From assembly GCF_003351345.1 (NCBI RefSeq), contig NZ_QQTO01000001.1, forward strand, positions 248,001-312,000: DNA of 64,000 bases, in the 5' to 3' direction. Positions 1-8,107 of this stretch are shown one piece after another. The notes under the pieces were generated by a model. The model had not been told where the DNA came from. It ran no database searches and was given only the letters and a program-made list of their open reading frames with translations. Positions within the stretch are counted from its first letter, which is position 1. Every line of letters starts with the position of its first letter. A program made the translations under genes and the position numbers. This DNA comes from Allobosea caraganae. GTDB taxonomy: Bacteria > Pseudomonadota > Alphaproteobacteria > Rhizobiales > Beijerinckiaceae.

Positions 1-209
1 TGCCCTCGGCGCAGGCGCATGGCAGCGGCGCGCCGCTCCAGATCATTCCCGGCACGGTGCCGAGCCTGATCGGCGAGATCAGCGGCTGCGCCTTCCGCGA
101 GCGCTGCCCGGAGGCCGAGCCTGCCTGCCGGAGCGATGTCGCCCTGCGCGACCTCGGCGGACGCAGCGCGCGCTGCGTCCATGCGGGACTGGAGGAGGCC
201 GTGGCATGA
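1..209 (+). CDS. Peptide ABC transporter ATP-binding protein, C-terminal end (partial)
   Basis: Only the last 68 or so codons are inside the window; the gene begins upstream. The reading frame starts at base 3. It carries the C-terminal extension typical of OppD/DppD ATPases: an IPGTVPSL motif followed by a cysteine-rich stretch (GCAFRERCP, then a third and fourth Cys). In the family this tail binds an iron-sulfur cluster or structures the C-terminus. The stop codon overlaps the start of the next ATPase gene (ATGA), so the two are translationally coupled. The usual DppD/DppF pair of a dipeptide/oligopeptide importer is therefore present. Assignment to the family is secure; the substrate is not known. 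Confidence 0.85.
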   Translation, partial: PSAQAHGSGAPLQIIPGTVPSLIGEISGCAFRERCPEAEPACRSDVALRDLGGRSARCVHAGLEEAVA

Positions 210-1039
210 GCGCGAAACCTTCCGTCCTCAGCGTGCGGCACGTCAGCAAGACCTACCGGTTGACGGCCGGCATGATGGCGCCGGTGCGCCAGATCAACGC
301 CGTCAACGACGTCTCGCTCGACCTCAGGGAAGGCGAGGTGCTCGGCCTGATCGGCGAGAGTGGCTGTGGCAAGTCGACCCTGTCGCGCCTGCTGCTCGGG
401 CTGGAGGCGCCGAGCGCGGGCGACGTCTTCCTGAACGGCCGGCCGATCTCGTCGCTCTCGCGCAAGGAGATCGCGCGCGTGCTGCAACCGGTCTTCCAGG
501 ACCCCTATTCCTCGCTCAACCCGCGCGAGACGGTCGAGCAGGCGGTCTCGCGTCCGCTGCAGGTCCATGGCATCGGCGACCGCGCCGCGATCCGGCGCAA
601 GGTCGCCGAGACGATCGACGCCGTCGGCCTGCCGCGCCGCGCGCTCGCGAGCTATCCGAGCCAGCTCTCCGGTGGCCAGCGCCAGCGCGTCGCGATCGCG
701 CGGGCGCTGATCCTCGAGCCACGCATCCTGATCTGCGACGAGCCGACCTCGGCGCTCGACGTCTCCGTGCAGGCGCAGATCCTCAACCTGCTCAGCGAGC
801 TGCGCCGCTCCGCCAACATCTCGCTCATCCTGATCAGCCACAACCTCCAGGTCGTGCAGTTCCTCGCCGACCGGGTGGCGGTGATGTATGTCGGCAAGAT
901 CATCGAGGAAGGGCCCGCCGCGCAGATCCTGCGCGCGCCCGCGCAGGCCTATACGCGCCGCCTCCTCGCCTCGGCTCTCGATATCGCGCCCGGCAAGGGC
1001 ATCCCGTTGCTCGACAACGAGGTGGCCGCGGTCGCGTAG
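206..1039 (+). CDS. Peptide ABC transporter ATP-binding protein (DppF/OppF-like)
   Basis: A 277-residue cytoplasmic ATPase of a dipeptide/oligopeptide/nickel-type importer. Walker A GESGCGKST is at about residues 50-58, the signature LSGGQRQR at 154-161 and Walker B with DEPTSALD at 173-181, all intact. The start codon overlaps the stop of the upstream ATPase gene. The substrate-binding protein gene follows after about 97 bp on the same strand, so the order is ATPase, ATPase, binding protein. The permease genes are presumably upstream of the window. The substrate cannot be read from the sequence; the acylase gene further downstream hints at an acylated amine or peptide-like compound. Confidence 0.92.
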   Translation: MSAKPSVLSVRHVSKTYRLTAGMMAPVRQINAVNDVSLDLREGEVLGLIGESGCGKSTLSRLLLGLEAPSAGDVFLNGRPISSLSRKEIARVLQPVFQDPYSSLNPRETVEQAVSRPLQVHGIGDRAAIRRKVAETIDAVGLPRRALASYPSQLSGGQRQRVAIARALILEPRILICDEPTSALDVSVQAQILNLLSELRRSANISLILISHNLQVVQFLADRVAVMYVGKIIEEGPAAQILRAPAQAYTRRLLASALDIAPGKGIPLLDNEVAAVA

Positions 1040-1136
1040 CGATCATTCAACCCATAGCGAGGACCGGACAAGCCGATCGATCGGGAGTGATGATCGGTAC
1101 CACCGGCCCAAAACTTCTCAGAGGAGAGATGGCGTC

Positions 1137-2663
1137 ATGAAAAGGTTCTTGTTGACCGCGGCAGCCGCCGCATTGGGCCTTGTCGGCCTCGGCGCGTCGC
1201 CGGGCCTGGCGAACAAGGCCGACGACACCTTGCGCATCGTCTGGAAGGAGGCGGTCCCCAACGTCGACCCGCACTACAACCAGCTGCGCTCCGGCATCAC
1301 CATCGCCACGCTGGTGATGGACACGCTGGTGATGAAGGACCCGCGCACCGGCAAGTTCGAGCCGCTGCTCGCGACCTCCTGGGAGTGGAAGGACGACACC
1401 ACCATCCGTTTCGTGCTGCGCCAGGGCGTGAAGTTCCATAATGGCGAGGCCTTCGACGCCGACGACGTCGTCTACACGCTGAACTATCTCGTCGACCCCA
1501 AGAACAAGATCCTGACGCCGAACAACAGCAGCTTCATCAAGCAGGCCGTGAAGGTCGACCAGTACACGGTCGACGTCCAGCTCAAGGCGCCGTTCCCGGC
1601 GGCGCTCGAATATTTCTCCGGCGCTCTGTTCATCTACCCGAACGAGTACCATGCCAAGGTCGGCCCCGAGGGCATGGCCAAGAACATGGTCGGCACCGGC
1701 CCCTACGTCATGAAGGAGATCAACGGCGTCAGCCGCTATTTCCTGACCCGCAACAAGGAGTATTTCGGCGGCATCAAGGGCCCGGCCTCGATCGGCAACA
1801 TCGAGATCCGCCTCGTCAACGACGAGTCGACAGAGTTGCTCGAGCTGATGTCGGGCAAGGCCGACTGGATCTGGAAATTCAACGCCGACCAGGCGCCACT
1901 GCTCAACGCGCAGCCCAAGGTCCAGGCCGTGCTGTCTGAATCGATGCGGATCGGCTTCCTCAACCTCAACCTGGTCAGCGGTGACCCGGCGAGCAATCCG
2001 CTCGCCAACGTCAAGGTCCGGCAGGCCATGTCCTACGCGATCAACAAGAAGGACCTGGTCAAGTTCCTGGTCCAGGGCGAGGCGCGCGTCGTCGACACGC
2101 CCTGCTTCCCCGACCAGTTCGGCTGCAACGTCGATGCCGCCGTGAAGTACGAGTACAACCCGGAGAAGGCCAAGGCGCTGCTCGCTGAAGCCGGCTATCC
2201 CAACGGCTTCTCGACCAAGGTGGTCGGAGCCCGCAGCGCCCAATGGGTCGCGGCGGTGCAGGAGGACCTGAAGAAGGTCGGGATCAAGGTCGACGCCTCC
2301 GTGATCCAGGGCGCGACGCTGGTCGACCTCTTCGGCCAGGGCCAGATCCCGATCGGCTATTGGGATTGGGGCGGCTATTCGGTCATGGACGTCTCGGCGA
2401 CGCTGCCGGTCTTCGTCGGCGGCCAGTCCTCCTCCGACAAGGTCGGCGACAAGGAAGTCGCCGAGATCGTCATGAAGGCCGGTTCCGAGATCGACCAGAC
2501 CAAGCGCAAGGCGCTCTACGACCAGGCGATCAAGCTGATCACCGAGCGTGCGCTGATGATCCCGCTGCACTCCTTCGTCGTGCCCTACGCCTTCAGCAAG
2601 GAGCTCGACTTCAAGGCCTTCCCGGACGAGACCCCGCGCTTCTTCTGGGCGAGCTGGAAGTAG
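1137..2663 (+). CDS. ABC transporter substrate-binding protein, family 5
   Basis: A 508-residue periplasmic binding protein of the SBP_bac_5 (DppA/OppA) family. It begins with a clear Sec signal peptide (MKRF, then a long Ala/Leu/Gly core ending near ASPGLA). Typical family segments follow: a DTLVMKDP stretch, FVLRQGVKFHNGEAFDADDVVYTL at about 95-118 and NVKVRQAMSYAINKKDL. The start at 1137 was chosen because it follows a GAGGAGAG ribosome site and gives the signal peptide at once; the frame is open further upstream but overlaps the previous gene. It belongs with the two ATPases before it as one importer operon. The ligand is unknown. Confidence 0.92.
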   Translation: MKRFLLTAAAAALGLVGLGASPGLANKADDTLRIVWKEAVPNVDPHYNQLRSGITIATLVMDTLVMKDPRTGKFEPLLATSWEWKDDTTIRFVLRQGVKFHNGEAFDADDVVYTLNYLVDPKNKILTPNNSSFIKQAVKVDQYTVDVQLKAPFPAALEYFSGALFIYPNEYHAKVGPEGMAKNMVGTGPYVMKEINGVSRYFLTRNKEYFGGIKGPASIGNIEIRLVNDESTELLELMSGKADWIWKFNADQAPLLNAQPKVQAVLSESMRIGFLNLNLVSGDPASNPLANVKVRQAMSYAINKKDLVKFLVQGEARVVDTPCFPDQFGCNVDAAVKYEYNPEKAKALLAEAGYPNGFSTKVVGARSAQWVAAVQEDLKKVGIKVDASVIQGATLVDLFGQGQIPIGYWDWGGYSVMDVSATLPVFVGGQSSSDKVGDKEVAEIVMKAGSEIDQTKRKALYDQAIKLITERALMIPLHSFVVPYAFSKELDFKAFPDETPRFFWASWK

Positions 2664-2770
2664 TGAGCTGAAGACCCGCCGGGCGGCCTGAATAAGGCCG
2701 CCCGGCAATGCCTTGTCAGCCGCGTTCCCCGCTGAAGCCAACCTCACATCGTCGTACGGAAACGCGGACC

Positions 2771-5068
2771 ATGCCTGCTGCGACCATCCCAACCGAAATC
2801 CTCGCCCTTGCGGGGCTCGACGCGCCCGCGGAGATTCTGATCGACCGCTGGGGCGTGCCGCATATCTATGGCGCCACCCAGCACGATGCCTTCTTCCTGC
2901 AAGGGCTGGCCGTGGCGCGCGACCGGCTCTGGCAGATCGACATCTGGCGCAAGCGCGGCCTCGGCCTGCTCGCCGCCGATTATGGCGAGGCCTTTGCCGA
3001 GGCGGACCGCGCCGCGCGCCTCATGCTCTATCGCGGCGATATGGACGCTGAATGGGCCTGCTACGGCCCGAATGCGCGAGCCGCCGCCGAGGCTTTCGTC
3101 GCCGGCATCAACGCCCGGATCGCCATCCTCGAAGCGGAGCTGGACAGGCTGCCGGTTGAGTTCCTGCGCACCGGCACGCGGCCCTCGCGCTGGGCCGCCG
3201 AGGATTGCGTCCGGATCCGCAGCCACGGCCCGCTGTTCAATTTCGGCCGCGAGCTTGCCCGCGCCGACGTGGTCGAGCGTTTCGGCCTGAAGGCCGAGGC
3301 GGCGCGCAAGCGGCTGGAGCCGGACTGGACCCTCATCGCGCCCGAAGGCATCGCCACCGAACCGATTCCGTCGGAGGTGCGGACCATCTTCGCGCTCGCG
3401 ACCGACCAGCCCGCCTTCGACGCTGCGAATATCGCTGCGCCGGAGACTGTCGGCGGCAGCAATAACTGGGCGGTGAGCGCCGCCCGCACCGAGACGGGCA
3501 GGCCGATCCTGGCGAGCGACCCGCACCGCCTGCTCATGCTGCCCTCGCTGCGCTACGTCTCGCATCTCAGCGCGCCGGGGCTCGACGTCATCGGCGCTGG
3601 CGAGCCCGGCGTTCCCGGCGTCGCGCTCGGCCATAACCGCACCAGCGCCTTCTGCTTCACGATCCATCCGGCCGACCAGGCCGACCTCTACGTCTACGAG
3701 CTGCATCCCGATGACTCGACGCGCTACCGCTACGGGGATGGCTGGGAGGGGATGCAGACCGTCTCCGAGACGATCGCGATCGCCGGCGGCGACGATCGGC
3801 CGGTCGAACTGTGCTGGACCCGCCATGGTCCGGTCCTGCATATCGACCAAGAGCGCCGGCGCGCCTATGCCCTGCGCTCGATCTGGTCGGAGCCCGGCTC
3901 CGCGCCCTATCTCAGCGCCCTGCGCTACCAGGCCGCCGAGAGCTGGGACGATTTCGTCGCGGCCCGCTCGCATTGGCTGACGCCGCCGGTGAACCACGTC
4001 TTCGCCAACATCCATGGCGAGATCGGCTGGATCATGTCCGGCTTCGTGCCGGTCAGGCCGAACTGGGACGGGCTGCACCCGGTCGCGGGCGACGGCAGCC
4101 ATGAATGGGCCGGCTTCATGAAGCCGGAGGCGCATCCGCGCATCTACAATCCTGAGGCCGGCTGGGTCGCCACCGCCAACGAGATGAACCTGCCCGAGGG
4201 TTTCGACGTTGCGGCCCATAAGGTCGGCTTCGACTGGTGCGATTCCTCGCGCTATCGGGTCATCGCCGAGGAGCTGCGGCAGGAGAAGCAGCACGGCCTC
4301 GCCGACAGCCGCCGCCTGCAAACCAGCTTTGTCTCCGATCCTGCCCGCCGCCTGGTTGCGCTGCTGGGCGGGCTGTCATTCTCCGAAGCCGTCGTTGAAC
4401 AGGCGCGGGCGTTGCTCGCCGGCTGGAATGGCGAGCTTGGCCGGGCCTCGGCTCCCGCCCTGCTCTTCGAAATCTGGTTCCGCAACCATCTCATCGAGGC
4501 CGTCAGCGAGCACCTGGCTCCCGGCGCCTTCGCCCATTTCGATGCGAACGACATCGCGGCCTACGACACGCTGCAACTCGTCGACCTTCTCGTCGTGCCG
4601 GATGAGCGACTTGATCAGCCGGCGCGCGACGCGCTGCTGGCGCGGACGCTTGTCGCGGCCTGGGGCGAGGCGATGAACCGGGCCGGGGACGACCCGACCA
4701 AATGGCAATGGGGCGACCTGCACCACGCAAAATTCGTCCATCCGCTCGCCGCCCTGCTCGGCGACGAGACCCTGAACACGCGCCGCATGGCCATGGGCGG
4801 CTCGGGCCTGACCCCGAACGCGGCCGACTACCGGCCGGACGACTTCGGGATGACGGTCGGCGCCTCCTTCCGCATGGTCCTCGACATCGGCGAATGGGAT
4901 AACTGCGTCTTCGTCAACGCGCCGGGCCAGTCCGGCGATCCGCAGAGCCGGCATTATGACGACCACCTCGACGCCTGGAGCCGGCAGGCCTACCTGCCGC
5001 TGCTCTATAGCCGCGCCAAGGTAGAGGCGGCGGCTGTGCTGCGCATCGAGGTGACCCCGGGGATGTGA
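2771..5068 (+). CDS. Penicillin acylase family protein (Ntn-hydrolase)
   Basis: A 765-residue member of the penicillin amidase family (peptidase S45), which hydrolyses amide bonds of N-acyl compounds such as beta-lactams, acyl-homoserine lactones or aculeacin-like lipopeptides. The self-processing site is visible as GGSNNW; its Ser, about residue 230, would become the N-terminal nucleophile of the beta chain after cleavage at Gly-Ser. The alpha segment (residues 1-229) and long beta segment have normal family proportions. No signal peptide is visible at this start, nor at the possible upstream start at 2708, which is odd because many relatives are periplasmic. It follows the peptide importer on the same strand by about 107 bp, suggesting uptake then deacylation. 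Substrate unknown. Confidence 0.85.
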   Translation: MPAATIPTEILALAGLDAPAEILIDRWGVPHIYGATQHDAFFLQGLAVARDRLWQIDIWRKRGLGLLAADYGEAFAEADRAARLMLYRGDMDAEWACYGPNARAAAEAFVAGINARIAILEAELDRLPVEFLRTGTRPSRWAAEDCVRIRSHGPLFNFGRELARADVVERFGLKAEAARKRLEPDWTLIAPEGIATEPIPSEVRTIFALATDQPAFDAANIAAPETVGGSNNWAVSAARTETGRPILASDPHRLLMLPSLRYVSHLSAPGLDVIGAGEPGVPGVALGHNRTSAFCFTIHPADQADLYVYELHPDDSTRYRYGDGWEGMQTVSETIAIAGGDDRPVELCWTRHGPVLHIDQERRRAYALRSIWSEPGSAPYLSALRYQAAESWDDFVAARSHWLTPPVNHVFANIHGEIGWIMSGFVPVRPNWDGLHPVAGDGSHEWAGFMKPEAHPRIYNPEAGWVATANEMNLPEGFDVAAHKVGFDWCDSSRYRVIAEELRQEKQHGLADSRRLQTSFVSDPARRLVALLGGLSFSEAVVEQARALLAGWNGELGRASAPALLFEIWFRNHLIEAVSEHLAPGAFAHFDANDIAAYDTLQLVDLLVVPDERLDQPARDALLARTLVAAWGEAMNRAGDDPTKWQWGDLHHAKFVHPLAALLGDETLNTRRMAMGGSGLTPNAADYRPDDFGMTVGASFRMVLDIGEWDNCVFVNAPGQSGDPQSRHYDDHLDAWSRQAYLPLLYSRAKVEAAAVLRIEVTPGM

Positions 5069-5092
5069 GCGAGTCCTCCCGGAGCCCGGTTC

Positions 5093-5881
5093 TCAGGCCA
5101 GCATGACCGCTTCGCGGTCGAGATAGGTGTCGAGGAACTGCGCCAGACGCGGGTGGCGCGGTTTTGCGAAAACCTCCTGCGGCGTGCCGTCGAGCACGAC
5201 GCGGCCATGATCGAGGAAGACGACCTTGCTCGCGACCGAGGCGACGAAGCCGATCTCGTGCGAGACCACGATCATCGACATGCCCTGCTCCGCGAGCTTG
5301 CGCATCACGTTCAGCACCTCGCCGGTCAGCTCCGGGTCGAGCGAGGAGGTCGGCTCGTCGAACAGCATCAGCTTGGGTTCGAGCGCCAGCGCCCGCGCGA
5401 TGGCGACGCGCTGCTGCTGGCCGCCGGACAATTGTGCCGGATAATAATCGCGGCGATGCGCCAGCCCGACCTCGTCGAGCTTCTGCCCGGCGATCTCGTT
5501 GGCCTGCGCCTTCGGCATGCGCCGCACCGTCTTCAGCGCCTCCGCGACATTGCCGAGCGCGGTCATATGCGGCCACAGGTTGAACTGCTGGAAGACCATG
5601 CCGATCTGGCCGCGGACCTCGCGGTTATGCGCGGTCGGCAGCTTGACCCGCTTGCCGTTCTCCAGGCTGAAGCCGAGCGGCCGCCCGCCGACCGAAATGA
5701 TGCCGGCCGAGGGCTCCTCCAGCATGGCGATGCAGCGCAGCAGCGTGCTCTTGCCGGAGCCGGACGGGCCGATCAGGCAGGTGACCTGACCCGCGGGGAT
5801 CGTCAGGTTGATCCGGTCGAGCACTCGGGTGGTGCCGAACTCCTTGTCGAGACCGTCGACCTGGGCGGCGGGAATGATCAT
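5093..5881 (-). CDS. Polar amino acid ABC transporter ATP-binding protein
   Basis: A 262-residue cytoplasmic ATPase of the GlnQ/HisP type. Walker A GPSGSGKST is at 38-46, the LSGGQQQRVAIARAL signature lies near 155 and the Walker B region reads LMLFDEPTSSLDPEL. The D-loop and H-loop (VSHE) are also present. The start at 5881 begins MIIPAAQ, just after the stop of the upstream permease gene; the frame stays open upstream but only through that permease gene. It is the last gene of a five-gene minus-strand run: monooxygenase, binding protein, two permeases, this ATPase. It powers import of whatever the binding protein at 7238-8053 recognises. Confidence 0.92.
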   Translation of the reverse strand: MIIPAAQVDGLDKEFGTTRVLDRINLTIPAGQVTCLIGPSGSGKSTLLRCIAMLEEPSAGIISVGGRPLGFSLENGKRVKLPTAHNREVRGQIGMVFQQFNLWPHMTALGNVAEALKTVRRMPKAQANEIAGQKLDEVGLAHRRDYYPAQLSGGQQQRVAIARALALEPKLMLFDEPTSSLDPELTGEVLNVMRKLAEQGMSMIVVSHEIGFVASVASKVVFLDHGRVVLDGTPQEVFAKPRHPRLAQFLDTYLDREAVMLA

Positions 5882-5889
5882 CGGTGCTG

Positions 5890-6555
5890 TCACGCTGCGA
5901 ACCTGTAGAGGGAGAGGCGCTGTTCGGCCGTGCGCCCGAGGCGCGCGCAGATCTCGACCAGCGCCCAGTAGCAGAGCGAGAGCAGGGTCAGCGCCTCGAC
6001 GAAGGCGTAGGTCTCGGAGCCGATGCCGCTGATCACCGCCGTGAGCTCGGGCACGCCGATCACCGAGAGCACGGCGGTCTCCTTGATCAGGCCCACCGCG
6101 ATATTGGTGCCGGCCGGCAGCACGAGGACCAGCATCTCCGGCAGCAGGATGCGCCTGAGGATCTGCATCTGGCTGAGCCCGACGCATTCGGCCGCCTCGA
6201 TATGGCCGCGGGGCACGGCGCGGATGCCGGTGCGAAAGACCTCGCTCATGTAGCAGCCGCCGAAGAGCGAGAGCGCCAGCAGCCCGGCCGGCAGCCGCTC
6301 CAGCGTGAGCCCGATGAACGGCCCGCCGAAATAGAGCAGGAAGAGCTGGATCAGGAAGGGCGTGCCGCGGATCGCCTCGACCAGCAGGCGCAGCACCGTG
6401 TTGACGATGGCGCCGCCATGCAGCCTGATCACCGCGATGGCGAGCCCGATGACGATGGAGGCCACGAGCGCCACGATCCAGAGCCCGACCGTGGTGATCG
6501 CGGCCCAGCCGATCGCCGGCAGGTAGCTGAGGACGAGGGCGACGTCGAATCTCAT
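5890..6555 (-). CDS. Polar amino acid ABC transporter permease (first)
   Basis: A 221-residue inner-membrane permease of the HisMQ family with several hydrophobic segments. The conserved EAA loop reads HIEAAECVGLSQMQILRRILLPE, with the final Pro and Glu kept. The start at 6555 overlaps the stop of the neighbouring permease by four bases (ATGA), so the two are made together, as expected for a heterodimeric translocation channel. Eight bases separate its stop from the ATPase start. The pair with the permease at 6552-7193 and one ATPase is the normal layout for this importer type. Confidence 0.9.
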   Translation of the reverse strand: MRFDVALVLSYLPAIGWAAITTVGLWIVALVASIVIGLAIAVIRLHGGAIVNTVLRLLVEAIRGTPFLIQLFLLYFGGPFIGLTLERLPAGLLALSLFGGCYMSEVFRTGIRAVPRGHIEAAECVGLSQMQILRRILLPEMLVLVLPAGTNIAVGLIKETAVLSVIGVPELTAVISGIGSETYAFVEALTLLSLCYWALVEICARLGRTAEQRLSLYRFAA

Positions 6556-7193
6556 GCCGTCCTCACGCTGAAGCGCCGCTCGGCCAAGCGGCCGCCATAG
6601 ACCAGCACCATGTTCATCACGAGGTAGAGCGCGCCGGCCATCGCATAGAGCGGCAGGGGTTCGAGCGTGCTGGCGGCGAGGTCGCGCGCGGTCTTGGTCA
6701 GCTCGATCACGCCGACGACGGAGATCAGGGCCGAGGCGTGCAGGATCGCCACCGCCTCGTTCAGCAGCGCCGGGATCGCCAGCCGGAGCGCGATTGGCGC
6801 CTCGATCCGGCGGAAGCGCTGCCACGGCGTCATGCCGACGACATCGGCGGCCTCGACCAGTCCGTTCGGCACCGAGAGGAAGGCGCCGCGCAGGTTCTCG
6901 GCCTGGTAGGCCGCCGTGCACAGGGTCAGCGCGACGAGCGCTGCGGTGGCGCTGGAGACGTTGAGGCCGAGCACCGGAAGCAGATGATAGACCAGCAGCA
7001 GCTGGACCAGCAGCGGCACGCCGCGGAAGAAGCTGACATAGAGCCGGGCCACGCCTGCCGCCGCCCTGAAGCGCGACAGCGCGACGCCGCAGACGAACAG
7101 CCCGAGCGCGATGCCCGCGACGACGGCGAAGGCGCTGAACAGCGCCGTCGCCCCGGCGGCCTGGACGAGAAGGGTGAAGAGCTTCCAACTCAT
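6552..7193 (-). CDS. Polar amino acid ABC transporter permease (second)
   Basis: A 213-residue inner-membrane permease of the HisMQ family. It starts MSWKLFTLLVQAAG and has about five predicted hydrophobic segments. Its EAA loop reads GLVEAADVVGMTPWQRFRRIEAP. It overlaps the next permease gene by four bases and lies 44 bp downstream of the binding-protein gene, so all belong to one transcription unit. It forms the channel together with its partner. The substrate is set by the binding protein and is not readable here. Confidence 0.9.
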   Translation of the reverse strand: MSWKLFTLLVQAAGATALFSAFAVVAGIALGLFVCGVALSRFRAAAGVARLYVSFFRGVPLLVQLLLVYHLLPVLGLNVSSATAALVALTLCTAAYQAENLRGAFLSVPNGLVEAADVVGMTPWQRFRRIEAPIALRLAIPALLNEAVAILHASALISVVGVIELTKTARDLAASTLEPLPLYAMAGALYLVMNMVLVYGGRLAERRFSVRTA

Positions 7194-7237
7194 CGTCGAT
7201 GCCGCGTCTCTATCCCGTCCCGGCGTCTATACGCTGC

Positions 7238-8053
7238 TCAGAGCGCCGGATCGGTGATGGCCGCCGGCGTCTCGAACTCGAGGCCGAACCACTTCTTCTG
7301 CAGCGCCGCCATCCGGCCATCGCCCTTCATCTTCATGATGGCGCCGTTGATGGCCTCGACCAAGCTGGCCGAGTTGGCGTCCTTGCGCAGGATGTAGCCG
7401 AAATAGACCTTGGTGCCGAAGGGCGGCATCACGACCTCGAAGGTATCCGGCCGGCGCTTGGCGGCGAAGGCCGCGTTCGGCAGCGATTGCGAGATGCCGA
7501 CGACGCGGCCGGCCGCGAGATCGGCCATCGCCTCGTTCGAGCCGCCATATTCGCGCACGGTCGGGGCTGGCGAGAGCGTCGCGGCGAAGGTCTTGAGCTG
7601 GGCGAGCTGCGAGGAGGCGCGGCCGCCGCCGACGGTCTTGCCGGCGATGTCCTCGGGCTTCTGCACGGAATTGTCGCCCTTCTTCTTCAGCAGGGCGACG
7701 GTCGCCTCGGCGATCGGGGTCGAGAAGACGTAGCGCTCGAGCCGCGCCTTGGTGATGATCGCGGGGCCCGCGACCATGTCGAACTTGGAAGCTTCGAGGC
7801 CCGGCAGCACGCCGTCCCAGGGCAGGGCGACCCAGGTGATCTTGAGGCCGAGCTCCTTGCCGACTTCGGAGAAGAGGTCGACGTTGAGGCCGGTATGGTC
7901 GCCGGCGTCGATATAGTCGAAGGGCGCGAACTCGGTCTCGGTGCCGATCTTCAGCTCGCCTGCCTTCTTGGCGTCGGAGAGCACGTCGGCCTTCGCTGCC
8001 GCCATCCCGAGCGACAACGTGGCCGCCAGGGCCAGGATCAGTCTTGCGCGCAT
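7238..8053 (-). CDS. Amino acid ABC transporter substrate-binding protein, family 3
   Basis: A 271-residue periplasmic binding protein (SBP_bac_3). It has a Sec signal peptide (MRARLILALAATLSLGMAAAKA) and the family start GELKIGTETEFAPFDYID, followed by GLNVDLFSEVGKELGL. The C-terminal ALQKKWFG segment is also typical. It lies between an LLM monooxygenase gene and the permease genes, all on the minus strand. In related loci such importers bring in sulfur- or nitrogen-containing compounds such as cystine derivatives or aminopolycarboxylates, which the monooxygenase then opens. That link is inferred from context; the ligand itself is unknown. Confidence 0.9.
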   Translation of the reverse strand: MRARLILALAATLSLGMAAAKADVLSDAKKAGELKIGTETEFAPFDYIDAGDHTGLNVDLFSEVGKELGLKITWVALPWDGVLPGLEASKFDMVAGPAIITKARLERYVFSTPIAEATVALLKKKGDNSVQKPEDIAGKTVGGGRASSQLAQLKTFAATLSPAPTVREYGGSNEAMADLAAGRVVGISQSLPNAAFAAKRRPDTFEVVMPPFGTKVYFGYILRKDANSASLVEAINGAIMKMKGDGRMAALQKKWFGLEFETPAAITDPAL

Positions 8054-8107
8054 TGTCGGTACTCCCTCAGAAAGTTGAAAATCATCAGGCTTGAACGGGG
8101 GAACGGC

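Noticed and set aside
1047-2792. 581-residue minus-strand ORF antisense to the substrate-binding protein gene
   Set aside because: High GC keeps antisense frames open. The plus strand has a signal peptide and family motifs, and the minus-strand text is low-complexity Asp/Val/Leu/Arg.
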